In this document: in pieces, positions 50,290-62,978 of the stretch
Layout: each line of letters starts with the position of its first letter
Numbering within the stretch: the first letter of the stretch is position 1
DNA from: Naematelia aurantialba
Lineage: Eukaryota; Basidiomycota; Tremellomycetes; Tremellales; Naemateliaceae
Direction: 5' to 3'
Assembly (NCBI GenBank): GCA_021527695.1
Contig: JAKFAO010000012.1
Location: 682,001-746,000 of the forward strand
DNA length: 64,000 nucleotides
The notes under the pieces: model-generated
What the model saw: the letters and a program-made list of their open reading frames with translations, nothing else
What the model was told of the DNA's origin: nothing
The model's database searches: none
Position numbers and translations under genes: made by a program

Positions 50290-51250
50290 ATGGCCTCACC
50301 TAGCAGCCTCACCCGCCGCTGTCTGATCTCCAGACCATCAATCGCCTCGTCCTCCCGCATCCGACTACCAGTCTTATCGCGGACTTACCACTCCATCCCG
50401 CCCGTCCCGCCGCTTCGAACATCGTACCACCCCACCAGGCCAGTGCGGCCTCTGCCGAAATGGCTAGGCTCGCGCTCTGCGTCCACCTCGACTGCCCTGC
50501 CTGATGCCTCTGCGACGGCAGCTTCAGCGGGATTGCCGCCTCCGTCGCGGCCGTCGAGGATCCGCGTGACGCCACCGAACTTAGAGGCAGTCAAGCAGGA
50601 GGGGTACCTCGACGACGACGTCCAGCTCGTTCCAGCCGATCAGGCGTGGCTGAACATCACGCCCGACGCTATATCTGTGAGTGACTTGACTCGCTGTTGT
50701 AGTGTGTCCCTCTTGACGGGACGGGATGTGCGGGCGTGGAGGGCGGGCGGATGAGGGCGAGGCAGACGGCGGAAGATCCGTGCTGAAAGGAGCTGTAGCA
50801 ATTGGAAAAGATCACAGCGCGCGAGCCGGCGGACGTGCTCGCCCAGGGCAAGCTGGCGCTACGTGTCGGCGTCGAGAGCGGCGGGTGCCACGGGTATCAG
50901 TACACCATGGCCTTGACGGAGGAACGCGGCGTGGACGACTAGTGAGTTTTCATCTCCACTTTCCACGTATTGGTCGCGCATGCCTTGGATCTCGGCTGAC
51001 GAAGCGTCAGTGTCATGCAACCCGAGGGAGTCAACTGCATCCCCGTCGTGGTGGACCTCATATCTCTGGGCCTGCTCAAAGGTGCGCCGAGCGAGTGTAG
51101 ATGGTCTTTGCGAGCAGGACTGATCGCACAGGCGCAACGCTGCACCACGCGACGGAGCTCATTGGCTCGTCTTTCCGCCTGCAAGATAATCCGCAGGCGA
51201 AGGAGGGCGGTGCTTGTGGATGCGGTGTCAGCTGGGAGGCCAAGACGTAG
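50290..51250 (+). CDS. ISA2: Mitochondrial A-type iron-sulfur assembly protein
   Basis: Acts in mitochondrial 4Fe-4S cluster assembly. The first exon encodes a Ser/Arg-rich presequence (MASPSSLTRRCLISRPSIAS) and a linker. The HesB/IscA-type domain follows across three introns: ITAREPADVLAQGKLALRVG, then VESGGCHGYQYTMALTEERG with the first conserved Cys. VNCIPVVVDLISLGLLKGAT and HHATELIGSSFRLQDNPQAK come next, and the C-terminal CxC reads EGGACGCGVSWEAKT. All three cluster-binding cysteines are present. The SFRLQDNPQAK-x5-CGCGVSWE ending favours Isa2 over Isa1. The start is ATG at 50290, the first ATG followed by a targeting sequence. The stop is TAG at 51250. It lies convergent with the DSS4-like gene. 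Confidence 0.92.
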
Positions 51251-51582
51251 ATTCTGTCGACTGTATGCCTTGTTTCGACATGGACTGTCGTGGTTATACA
51301 GCACCGATCATGCTGTCGTGGTACATGCTATGCATCGTGCTTTACACTTGCGTGTACATTTGGAACCTGCAGACGCGTAACGCCGCAAGGATACCATCGG
51401 GTGATTCGAGTATATCAGGTACATCAGTCAACTCGAGTAAGTCAAGCTGATCGAGTAATCAAGTAAAATGGAGTAAATCGTACCGTCTAGCATTTCAACC
51501 TGGCCCAGCACCATGCATATCTGCCCGTATGCAAACAACGCCTGCTAAGGTTACGACTACACTCCCGTACGACTCCACTTCA
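51251..51582. other. Convergent intergenic region (ISA2 / DSS4-like tails)
   Basis: 332 bp. A short run of gagtaa/gagtat-like words lies at about 51408-51480. No gene was seen. Confidence 0.5.
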
Positions 51583-52344
51583 TTACGCCTTTCCATACCG
51601 CACCCTATCAGCCGCTATCCACGCCTCTCTGCCGCCCTCGTAGCTCCAGCCTACGGGACCCGCATCGCACTCGGCACAGATCAGCCACTTGACGCCCTTG
51701 CGCTTCCCCTCTGCGCCTCCCGGCGCATCGTCAGGCAGTACGGCCGCTGACGACCTGGAGAAACCGATGTTTTCGAATGCCATGGGTGCGCCGGGGACGT
51801 GCCATAGTGGTGTTGGGGCTGAGGCGGGTGGGGATGGATAGGGCGATTTTTCTTCGGCAGGGAACTGAATGTTCGTCAGCTCTGACGCAGAGCGATAGAT
51901 GAGCTATGATATTGGAGGGGAGGGGACAAAATACGTCGAGGGAAGAGCATACGTGGAAATAAGAGGATCCGCCTAGGGAAAAGGGTACATCGAGGGAAGA
52001 GGGTACGTCGAGGAAGAGTATACGCCGAAGGGAAAGGATACGTCGATAGAAGACAAAGGAGAGTCCGAGACGCGAGACACTTGAGCAGCACTTACGGGTG
52101 GAGATGGTGTAGAGAGGGAGGACGCGACGTTGGGAAGGAGGATCAGCGAGCCGCATGCCTCGCGAAAGCAGTAGATTCTCGTCGGGTTGGTCGACGGTCC
52201 TGCTCCTGCAGTCCCGTGTCCCTGCACGCCCGAGGCGGCGTCGAGCTCGAGCTCGGCCCACGTCGCTGTGGGTGGTGGCGCGCGGCGAAAAGACGTCTGT
52301 GCCGAAAGAGCGGCGATGATCTCTGCCTGGGTTGGTTCTCCCAT
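51583..52344 (-). CDS. DSS4: MSS4/DSS4-like Rab-binding zinc protein
   Basis: Small MSS4-fold protein that binds exocytic Rab/Sec4-type GTPases in nucleotide-free form. Exon 1 begins MGEPTQAEIIAALSAQ and holds the first zinc half (RIYCFREACGSLILLPNVA). After an intron of about 200 bp, exon 2 reads FPAEEKSPYPSPP and then the hallmark core AFENIGFSRS and GVKWLICAECDAGPVGWSYE, with the second Cys pair (CAEC) and the G-P-x-G-W motif. It ends AADRVRYGKA, stop at 51585-51583. The start is the ATG at 52344, since the codon just upstream in the frame is GTG. Each half supplies one Cys pair, as in the family, although the first pair is spaced C-x4-C. Confidence 0.87.
51925..52050 (-). repeat. About 19-bp (gagggaagagggtacgtc) repeats in the DSS4 intron
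   Basis: Six or so imperfect units fill the single intron of the DSS4-like gene, each pairing a g/a-rich half with tacgtcga or tacatcga. Confidence 0.75.
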
Positions 52345-52560
52345 CTCCACTGCTCCTGATAGACAATGTCGACCAAGGATGAAGGTGACATGGACTGGTG
52401 GACTTCGGCGTCGGCCTGTTGCCTATCCACGTGGCAGTCGATTCGCCACCCAACACATCCTTTTTTGGCCGAACGCTCATTATCAACCGCCCTTCTCACC
52501 CGTCCGTCCGTCTCTCTGCCTCTCTCTTTCTCCCCCTCGCCATCGTCCATACGCAGCGGG

Positions 52561-54973
52561 ATGTCCAGACCGCCGTCGAGATCCGGTCGCGGTCCATCAG
52601 GCTGGTCAGCAGTTCATGGCTCGTCGGAATCGTCGGGATCGTCAAGATCCCCGAGCCTAGGGTCAACAACATCATCACGGCCGTCAGGTCCTGGAGCGTT
52701 AGCTCCCGGTGCTCCCAGTACGGGTTCTTCTGCAGCGAGGCCGTGGGGACCTCTGGGAGAGATACGCGGGATGTACTTTGACGTTTTGCGCAACAAGTAC
52801 TTTCCTCTCCCGCGCAATGGCCCCCCGGGCTATCCCAGACCCAGCTCGCGCAGTAACACCGGCGGCGCAGGCGCAGCAGAAGAGTCGGGATCAGCAGCTG
52901 CAGGAGGAGCAGATTCAGGAGCGACAGGAGGAGCAGGACCAGGGAGCGAGGCGCTTCTGATGCCTGTTACGGGATGCGTGGAGAACGTACAGGCCGGGAA
53001 GAAGCGGTCACAGCCCGGTCTGGAGTCATCGTCAATGCCTCGAGCGGGGCCATCGCGCAGACCTCTCGTGCGCCGCGGACGAGAGTGGGCCACCCATTCG
53101 TGAGCCTCCTCACTTTTGCTCTTTACCCCGCTGCCCTCCCCCTTTCCCCCTCCCCCGGGCGCTACCGCCATTCGCCCCTTGCCATCTCTAGCTGTGGTAT
53201 CCTTAGATGCATGACGGCTTTACTCTCAGCTGCATGCTGATCCACAGAATACTCCGCGACCACTACGCATCATTACGTGACGAGGTGAGACACCAGCTCA
53301 GCCACTGCCTCGGCGAACGAGTCACTTCGTACAAGGTGCGTGAGAGTTCGAGCCGGGAGAGTTCGAGCCTGGCTGCTCCGTTGGCTGACTCCTTCTAGTC
53401 GATGGCGAACGGGACTTACTACGCCACGACGGATCATGGCCGGGTCATCCTCCACCGCGAGCAGAGCACGCAGATCATCACTGTCTGTGCGCATTCCGTG
53501 AGTCCCAGTTCGCCCTCAGCTGGACTTTCCGAGATGGGCCCAAAATTGGGGATCTATATTAGGTGTTTCCTGGCTTGTCTCTCTCATTGCGATGCCCCCT
53601 ACCACGGAACGAAGTCGATGAATATCGGAATGACGATGGAGCTAACGTCGTCAGCTTGTGGGCCTGCATGCGGATGTAGCGCGAATGACATTCTTGTGAG
53701 TCCACCCGCAAGCTTTCATCACCGGCAAGCGCATGTGGGACGTGTGCTGAGTTTGGACAGGGCGATCGCGACGGGCCCGGAGCCGCACATTCACTACTTT
53801 CGGCGCGATCCGGCCGCGTCGGACCATTTCATGATGGAGCATACGGACTTGGATCTCCCCCACGGCAATTTGTTCGCCAGCAGCTCGTATGATGATACGT
53901 GTGCGATCGGTGCGTGCCCTCCTGACTCTTCACCCGTCTCTCCTCTTACCCTCTCACCATCCTCCTGCCCTAATCTCCTCGTGTTAACCTCACCTCTCCG
54001 GCGTTACTTCACATCCTCTATTCTGACCTCTTATCGCCTTACCTCTACCAGGGTCGCCTGGGACGTCGGAGCGTACCGTGACGACATGGGCAATCTCGTA
54101 CTGACATTCTTCAGCCGCAGAGAGATCCATCATCGTGGTGAGATACGACGTCGCGCCCCGGGTCCAACAAAAACGAGCTCTCCCTTCCGACCCACTATGC
54201 TTGCACCAGGCGGAACCGAACCTCCTCTTTGCGGGCCTGCGCTCGTCAGGGATCCACATGGAAGACCTGAGAGTCCCCGGACACCCGTCGCGCTCGATCA
54301 TGTCCATGCCGGGCGGAAAGGCCATGGTCGGCATCAAGCGATTACGAGACTCGGCGGTGCCTTGGGGGCTCCTGGCTAGCGCCATGGACAACCAGGTGAG
54401 CTCTGACTGGTGGTTCTGCGTGCTTGGTTCTGGGATCTTGGTCTGACGCAAGAGGCAGTTGTGTGTCTTCGATATACGGTTCGGTAGATCGGCATTACTG
54501 GAACTAGAAGGCCACGTGAACAGTTACCAGCACTACCTCGTGAGTGCCCCGTCCCTCCCATCCCATCCTACATTCCACACTCCACATTCCCGTATCCCAC
54601 ATCCATGTCCGTCGTTTCACATCCGTCCCACGCCCTGTCGGACACTTCACCCCCACATCGTACACTCCAATTCCACAGGCTTCGTCTGTCCCAGAGTCTA
54701 CAAGCTCGAGCGCTAACATAGTGGCAGGGCCTCGCAACCTCGCCAGACGACAAATTCATCTTTGCAGCAGGCTCGGACCATCGCGTCCGGTGCTGGGACA
54801 GCGTCACCGGCGCGCCGGTCATGCCGGTGCAGTCGGTCCCGCGGCGCGGCGCGAATCCGCTCAGCAAGTCGTTTGAGCATTGCGTGCAGATTCTGGATGT
54901 GCGGGACGATCTGGGGTTGGACGTGGTTGATAAAGGCGAGCTGCAGAGATTTGGGCGCGCCTCGTCGCGTTAG
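52561..54973 (+). CDS. DCAF4-like WD-repeat protein
   Basis: Probable WD40 protein related to DCAF4/WDR21, substrate receptors for Cul4-DDB1 ligases. A Ser/Pro-rich start (MSRPPSRSGRGPSGWSAVHG) leads to GEIRGMYFDVLRNKYFPLP, which matches the short PGxYYDxxxNRYFxL box at the start of DCAF4 proteins. Downstream exons include RILRDHYASLRDEVRHQLSH, a beta-rich part, and EPNLLFAGLRSSGIHMEDLR. WD elements LCVFDIRFGRSALLELEGHV, NSYQHYLGLATSPDDKFIFA and AGSDHRVRCWDSVTG follow, with the end DKGELQRFGRASSR. The D-x-R box (FDIRFG) is a DDB1-binding type motif. Introns are numerous, and the exon after the first 250 codons is uncertain because two frames are open there. The stop is TAG at 54971-54973. Confidence 0.75.
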
Positions 54974-55232
54974 CCCGGGGGGGGGGGGGGTTGAGGTCGT
55001 GTCGTCAGAGGCGCGAGCGGTGTTGGCGCTTGCAGTTGTCCTAGAGTAGAGAGAGGGCGAGGTAGAGGGAGAGAGTAGAGGGCGAGGTAGAGGGCGAGGT
55101 AGAGGGAGAGGGTAGAGGGCGAGGTAGAGGGAGAGGGTAGAGGGTAGAGGGTAGAGGGAGAAGGTAGAGGGTAGAGGGTAGAGGGTAGAGGGTAGAGCTT
55201 GACGGAGATTCGGCGTAGTGGATCTTGGCTCG
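54974..55232. repeat. 13-G run and gtagagg minisatellite between convergent genes
   Basis: Thirteen G start four bases after the DCAF4-like stop (54977-54989). From about 55045 to 55196 the sequence is a purine-rich array of gtagagg and gcgaggtagagg units, ending close to the next gene's stop. Confidence 0.85.
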
Positions 55233-56895
55233 TTATCTCTTGTTATCTTGGCTTTTGCGTTGTAGCGGTTGCATGGAGCATGTCATGTCGCATTCCATGG
55301 TCCACTGCTCGAGTTCGAGTTCAGTGGAGCCCAGTGGTGAGGCAGAGGCAGTGGGCGACGCTCCGGCGGCCATCGTTTGTTTGCATGATTCAAGGCGGCG
55401 TTTCACAATCTCACAGTCATCTGCAACATCGACAGCGACATGTCCATTACACTCAGTCACATCTACATCTATCATCATGATCCCGCGGCCCAGCGCGATC
55501 GTTACGTTCGTATCGCCGAGCACCAGCTCTCCGCAGACAACACGTTTCCAGCATGCCGAGTCCTGCGCAGCTCTACGCTCACGACGATCGAGTATCCGGG
55601 GTCATGGTGACCCACGTAGGGCCTTTCCACACCTTGCCACCGTCACTGCCGCTGCCCCCTGCTCCTGCTCCTGCTCTTGCTCCACCACTGCCACCATCAG
55701 CTCCTTGCCCTGCTCCTGCTCCAGCTCCAGCCCCTGCTCCTGCTCCAGCACCAGCACCACCACCACCACCAGCTCCAGCACCGTCGCTCCCCCGCCGCGA
55801 GCAACTTCCCTTCGCCTGCTCACCGTTTGTCCGTCTAGTAGGCGTGGTGAATCCGGCCATGGCGTCCGCGTCTCTTTTCAATCGGTCGATCGTTTTGGAC
55901 CTTGCCTGTCTCGGCGGCACCTTGTACGAGGGTGGAGAGGGGCGCAGTGCTGCTTCTGCGGCCGGTGTAGGCTTCGCAACCATCGGAGAAAAGGGTGACG
56001 CGGGTTCTGCGGCAGGTGAAGCGGGAGCAGAGTATGCTGGTGCTGGAGAGGACGCTGGGGTCGGAGAGGAAGGAGAAGGAGAAGAGGAAGGAGAAGGAGA
56101 AGAGGGGGAAGGGGAAGAGGAACGGATCAGGTCCGAGACGTCTGAACTGCTCGTTTGGGTATTCCGATGCAAGAGGCTCGGTCGCGGCTGTGAAGAGAGC
56201 AGCTGGTCTTGTTCCTCTGTCTCTCCTGTCTCTTCTGTCGCTTCTGCCTCCTCGCCCTTCTCATCCTCATCCTTGCCTTCATCCTCCTTCCCCCGCTTCA
56301 CTGCCTCGCCGTTGCTCGCGGTAGTCCATGTCGGCTTGGTGCGCGAGCCTCTCGGAGCAAAAGGATCTCGCTCTCGTCGCTGGGTCTTACGCGGAGTCGT
56401 GGGAGGGTCAGCCCAGTCATTCTTGTGCCGGACTGAACGTGAATTTTCCTGGTGTCGAGCGTAGCGTACGTCTCCGCCGTCTGCCCCGTCTCGTCGAGAG
56501 TGGGGAATTTGTGAACTGCCTCTTCGAAGCCTACTCGGTGGATCTGAATCGCCATGCCTCCGTTTGTGCCGTACACGGGGTACGAAAGTTAAGGAGCTCG
56601 TCGACAGAGCGAGCAGTGCCGGGCACCGTGGCTGCTGCGGCGGTCCGAGGCGGCCAGACGGGCCAGACTCGACCGTCGCCGGGACACAGGGATGTAGCTG
56701 GTGGTAGGCGTGTACTTCTGCCTCTGAGAGCCTTCTCTTGCTTCCTGTCGAAGTGCGACGGGGAGAGGAAGCATAAGGATACGTCGGCAGGGCAGCACAA
56801 GAGAGGTCAGTGCGGGTGGTACCAGCCGAAGCAGAGCTAGACGTAGTGAGGGCGATGTGGTACGCGTGCAGCTGCGCTTCGGTGAGGTCGCTCAT
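55233..56895 (-). CDS. Unknown disordered protein with a duplicated L-T/S-E-A-HAYH motif
   Basis: Unrecognised. The start chosen is ATG 56895, giving MSDLTEAQLHAYHIALTT. A second copy of the motif (RRLSEAEVHAYHQLHP) follows about 50 residues later. The middle is long, charged and Ser/Pro/Ala-rich, and includes TIDRLKRDADAMAGFTTPTR and a Gly/Ala run. The single ORF would stop at 55579. A phase-0 intron (donor gtgtgg about 55642, acceptor gcag about 55575) instead joins DSACWKRVVCGELVLGDTNV, TIALGRGIMMIDVDVTECNG and DDCEIVKRRLESCKQT, ending QRKSQDNKR at 55233. I prefer the spliced form because its tail reads like a folded domain. The C-terminal part has several cysteines and a beta-strand-like pattern. 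Function unknown. Confidence 0.55.
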
Positions 56896-57431
56896 CCTCG
56901 GTGCTGGAGAACTGCTCGCTCGTCGGGATGCAGCTCGTCGGGAGCTCAGCCGCGATATCTGCCAAGTAGAACGATGGCAGAGGCGATATTCCAAGGACCC
57001 GAGGATCCGTGCTCGCCGACCGTCGTTATTTGGTTCCGACAGATGCGTGGCGGAAGTCCCCCGCGCCACACTGCGCTCTCGAGCAGGCTGAGCCCGCCGC
57101 GCCCATTGCAGCGGCACCCCCACAGATCGTGTATGCGTAGGCTGCCAGGTGCGGCTGTCCTGCATGAACATGATTGCGTTGGACCGTCCGTCATTCAAAT
57201 CAACCTCTACAGCTCACTGCCACGTGCGAGCGGGACCAAATCGCTTATCGCTCCCGCGTTCCCGTACATGTCGCTTGCGTTTTTGCGTATTTGCGTATTG
57301 CGCTCTCGTCGACACTGTCCACGTCCTCACTGTCCACGTTGTGTCCATTGCACTCATCGCACTCTGCCCAGACGAGAAGAGAAACAGTGTGAACTCTCTT
57401 CCCCCCGTTCCTTGCCCACAACAGCCGCAAC
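56896..57431. promoter_or_regulatory. Divergent promoter, unknown gene / SHR3
   Basis: 536 bp between opposed starts. The ORF of the unknown gene stays open upstream to 57198, so a longer N-terminus is possible. No TATA box or repeat was seen. Confidence 0.45.
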
Positions 57432-58535
57432 ATGGGGTTCTCGTCGTCCGTCGTTCTCGGCTCATGCTCCTTCATTCTCGGCGTGATCTTTGTCTGCCAG
57501 GTGGTGCGTTGCTCCTGCCGTGGACCGATCCATCGGATTCTGGGACCAGCTGACCAAGGACCTCGATAGGTGGATATCCCGCTGCTTTACATGCCTGTGA
57601 CGCAGCAGGCACTTGATAATGCCTATACATTCTATGGGATATGGTATGAAGCCCCAGGCGCGGTCAAGGTGAGTCTTGTCCTTCTTGTGCTCTCCCGCGG
57701 CCCTTGTCCCTCCTTCAGACACAAGGTCCTGCTGCTACACCCTGCATCTCTACTTTATGAGTGGTGTATAGCTTCACGAGTGATGTATTCCATTCATGTC
57801 AGGCGAAAATATCTGCGACCCCGCTGACGACCCAGGCGCTGTTCCACGCTGCCCTCGCCCTGCCCATGATCGCCTCCCTGTTCAAGCTGCATCGATGGAC
57901 CGAATCAGCCATGTTCTTCGACGGCTCGTCTGTCGGTGAGTCGCATTCTGAGCTTGAGCGCTTGCGAACGCGGTAGTCGCGGTCGTATCGTCGCTGACGG
58001 CTGCAGCGCTACACCTAGCGACTATTATCTTGTACCTCACCGTACATATCCAGTCTCTCCGCACCTTCCGTGAGCGGCCGTCTAGTCGAGTCAGCAGCAC
58101 CTAACACTGACTAACCTACTCGTCTCCGACCTCTCCAACCACTACTCTCCCCTCTCTTTCCTTCTTTCCTTCCCCTTTCCTTCCATTGACTTTCGGCCCC
58201 ATATGTATCCCTTCTTTCCATGTACCCCGGCGCCATATGTATCCCTTCCTTCCTCCGCTCGTTTCATATCTGTCGCAGTCCCCGAATCGAGCACAACCAC
58301 GTCCTTCTCCATCCTCCCGGCGCCCGCGGCGCGCGAAACTGCCCCCACCGAGGAAGAGCGCATCGAAGCTGTCCGCGTCCTGGCAGCGGGGAATGCGCTC
58401 GTCGGGCTCTTGACCATCGGCGTCATTGGGATGCAGATTGGGCAAGAGTACGCCCGGCGCCAGGAGGAGCGGGAGCAGAAGGAGATTGATATGCGTGCGG
58501 CGGATGCTGGCGGCGAGAGCAAGAAGGATCTTTAG
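57432..58535 (+). CDS. SHR3: ER membrane chaperone for amino-acid permeases
   Basis: SHR3 assists folding and ER exit of amino-acid permeases. Four hydrophobic segments are visible: MGFSSSVVLGSCSFILGVIF, then FHAALALPMIASLFKLHRW, LHLATIILYLTVHIQSLRTF and ALVGLLTIGVIGMQIGQEYA. Family landmarks include YTFYGIWYEAPGAVK, TESAMFFDGSSV and a cytosolic tail EERIEAVRVLAAGN. The tail after the last span is charged (RRQEEREQKEIDMRAADAG), as in the family. Four introns are needed. The last is long (about 200 bp) and holds a duplicated segment. The stop is TAG at 58533-58535. Confidence 0.9.
58194..58253 (+). repeat. 34-bp period duplication in the last SHR3 intron
   Basis: Two copies of a segment based on ccatatgtatcccttcttcc-like sequence, with near-identical 24-bp cores 34 bp apart, just before the acceptor at about 58276. 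Confidence 0.75.
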
Positions 58536-58964
58536 GGAGCATGGATATTGGGCAGAGCAGGGATAGTGGGCAAAGCAAGGATACTGGGCAGAGCAAGGAT
58601 ATTTAGGCCGCAAGGATATTGTCAGAGCAAGACGATATGAGGGGAGAGCAAATGGATACCTTGGACTCACCGAAAAGAGAGCAAGAAGTATATTCTGGAT
58701 CATGGCGTGGGTAAGCTCCCGGTGTAGCGCGGCTGAGGTATATCCGCTGGTGAGCGGTGCGCATGCATGGACCCGTCGTATTATATCTACCGGCCAGTCT
58801 GTCTTCGTGTCTTCGTGACTGCGTGCAGGGCGTGAGATCACGGCACGCCGAACAGGCGGTGCGACGACAGTAAACGACAACAACTCAACTGCTACGATAG
58901 ATACGTACATGAACGAAGAGGGTCGAGGTCAAACACAGCCATGCATATGCACGAAACTCCTACT
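58536..58964. repeat. Convergent intergenic region with 19-bp repeats
   Basis: 429 bp between the SHR3 and RPN10 stops. About five imperfect copies of ggatattgggcagagcaag occupy roughly 58543-58640. The remainder has no gene. Confidence 0.8.
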
Positions 58965-60624
58965 CTACTCCTTATCCGCCTCGTCCTTCTTATCTTTATC
59001 CTCCTCGAGACTCATCGCGATCGCCCTCGCGATCGCCGCATCTTCATCTTCCTCGTCTTCCCCATCTCCCTCCCCTTCCGCCATCAACACATCTTCGTCC
59101 GGCACCTCGCCGCGGCTGAGCGCCATTGCCCGCCGAAGCATCTCATCTTCGTCCTCGTCCTCGTCCATCTCCAAGTCCCCTGCTCCTGCTCCTCCTGCTC
59201 CTCCTGCTGCTCCTGCTGCTCCTGCTCCTGCCGCTCCTCCTGCTGTTGCTGCCGCTGTAGAAGCTGGCGCGGCGGCAAAGTCGACCAAATCCCCAGGAGC
59301 CATAGGCACGTCAGGGTCATTCGCGTTGGTCAGCGGGTGCGTGAGGGAGTCGGGTACGCCCGTAGCTGATGCGCCGACGGGTTCAGTAGCGGGGGGTGCG
59401 GCGGCGGTAGAGGTGGCAGGGTCGGTGGGGGGCGCAGCAGGGGCGGAAGAAGACGAGGCGCCTGCGGCTAGTTCGCGTTGTCGGCGCTCTTCTTCCTCTT
59501 GCATGGACATCCGGATAGCCTGGGAGGTCAGCTTATTTACATGTGGATGGATATGGGTGAAGGCGGCAGGGTGAAGAAGACACGTGGAGGAGGTACGTGA
59601 AGGGATACAGTGAAGGTATACGTGATGGGAAAAGCAGACTCACCATGGCAAGCTCCGGATCCATGCTGGGGTCAATCTCGTCGCCAAACTCGCCGTCGCC
59701 GCCTTGCGTGGGTCGTTCGGGGTCGAACAGGATTGGCGAGGTGAGGATCACGTCGGACAGGAGATGAGGGCCCGGCGGCACCGACACGAGGTGTCTACAG
59801 GCAGGCATCAGCGCCAACTCCACCAACAGTGCGGCATCATCCACACAAACTCCACCACAGCGATATCGGTCGCAGCGTGCAAAATCTCGCTGCCCATCCT
59901 CGTAGACAGACAAGCCACTCACGACTCGCCTCCGCCAGCAGCCTCGACCAGTGCCCCGAGCTTTTCGTCATTGCTCATGCCCTCATCCCCGAACGTCACC
60001 ACGTCCACCAGCACGTTGTTCTTCCGTAGCTTCTTGCCGAGGCGGACGAGGCTGTCCTGGTCGTCGTCGATCGGCGAGCCCACAAAGACCACGATCCGCT
60101 GTCGCTGGTTCTTGTTTTCCCGGTGCTTCAGGGCGAGCTGTGCGATTTGCACAGACGTGAGCAGGTCTGACGTACCGCCGATTGCCGCTTTGCCGAGCGC
60201 GGAGAGAAGCTTGCCAATGTCGTTCGTGGGCGTCACCAGCAGTGAGGGTCTACGGGCGTTGTTAGCGTCCAGCTTCACGTCTGCACTGGAAGGGGACTCC
60301 AGCATCACATCTGCAGTGGAAGGGGACTCCAGCATCACATCTGCGATGGAAGGGACTGACGACTTGCCGGCCATCGTCATCAACCCCACAGCAGACTCGG
60401 GGTTCGAGTCGGTCTTGGCGGAAAACACAGTGCTAACTGCCTGTGCTTGCGCCTGGAAACGTGTGGGCGTGTAATCGCCATTCCTTCATCAGACGTCAGC
60501 TCGCAACACGGACCCGAGGCTAGACGGACCTCATGTACTCTGAATTATCGAGCCTAATTCGTGAGCTGCGGTACAAAGCTTCCAGATAGGCAACTCACAC
60601 CAGCATGCAGGACTCGAGAGGCAT
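58965..60624 (-). CDS. RPN10: 26S proteasome ubiquitin receptor
   Basis: Ubiquitin-binding subunit at the base-lid interface of the proteasome. A first exon MPLESCMLV is joined to a short DNSEYMR exon and then QAVSTVFSAKTDSNPESAVG. The vWA domain continues TPTNDIGKLLSALGKAAIGG, ENKNQRQRIVVFVGSPIDDD and VVTFGDEGMSNDEKLGALVE, then HLVSVPPGPHLLSDVILTSP. Three UIM-like helices follow: a LAMAIRMSMQEEE junction, DEMLRRAMALSRGE and AAIARAIAMSLEED, separated by an Ala/Gly/Pro linker. The end is Lys/Asp-rich, stop TAG at 58967-58965. Intron 60250-60363 restores the family sequence MAGKPSLLVTPTND. If retained, it adds 38 in-frame residues. Confidence 0.93.
60266..60351 (-). repeat. 30-bp x 3 tandem repeat inside an RPN10 intron
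   Basis: Two near-perfect 30-bp units and a diverged third fill most of the 114-nt intron 60250-60363. A ctaac branch-site-like word follows the array, before the acceptor. Confidence 0.88.
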
Positions 60625-61470
60625 AGTGACGTCTAGCCTTGAGCTATGCAAGCTACTGTGAACGTATGTATCCTCCAAAGAGCGATACCTCAATAGCAAA
60701 GTAGACGCGCAACCACCTCCACCGTGCAAAGTGCCACATTCATAACGCCGAACTCAAGCTCTCCTCGCCCATCGATGACGCCCCCCCCCCCCGCGCAGCA
60801 CACGCCCCGTTCCCCCCCCCTCTCTCTCCCCCCTTCTTTCTTCCCCCCCTTGCCTCTTTGCTATCTTCATTTCATCTGCTATACTCTCTCTACAGCGACT
60901 TCTTGTCCAAGAATCTCTGTCAAAAGGCCTAGCCCCTCTACCTATACAACCGCACATTCACACTCTGTGAGTCCCTGTTCACGTCGCGCGAGGCGTCAAG
61001 TCGGGGTGGATGAGCTCGAGGACCCCATGAGTCTGGTGGTCTCGTCACATGAGCTGTCGTCTTCAACACAATGGCTCCCCAAGACCTCGATACGCTGCGA
61101 TGCACTCGCGACAGTGAGGTAGGGATGGTCAGGGCGGATGCATCCTCCGCCGGCGTCTCCGCGCTCCAACGCAAAGCACGCGCTCCTCATCAGTTGAAGC
61201 CTGTCGTACCTCATATGCGCGGCGTTGGCCCATTGGCGTCTCGATGGTGTGTAGCGTCAGCGTAAAGAGAGGACATGGCGACGTGGTGCAGGATTTTATC
61301 CGGCGTATCCGGCGTGCCGAGTCGCGGCCGCCGGAAGAGCTGTCACTAGACCCAATGCTGTGCTGCACGCGGAGAGATGTGCCTCTGGACCCTTCACTGC
61401 ATTGCTTGGCCGTTGGATAAAGAGTAGAACGCTGACATGCCCTCTCTTTTCAGATAGATAGATAATCACA
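60625..61470. promoter_or_regulatory. Divergent promoter, RPN10 / actin, with pyrimidine tract
   Basis: 846 bp. A run of twelve C (60781-60792) starts a dense C/T tract to about 60895. Such tracts are common in promoters of strongly expressed fungal genes and fit actin. A 64-codon ORF (61071-61265) is noted but not called. Confidence 0.55.

Positions 61471-62978
<1,508 letters not shown>

Noticed and set aside
55579..55645. Gene end at 55579 for the unknown disordered protein
   Set aside because: A phase-0 intron gives a longer, better-structured C-terminus. The shorter end is kept only as an alternative.
60250..60363. A 38-residue repeat insertion in the RPN10 vWA domain
   Set aside because: The family has no insertion here, and excision with a ctaac branch site restores the conserved sequence. 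Treated as an intron, with possible retention noted.
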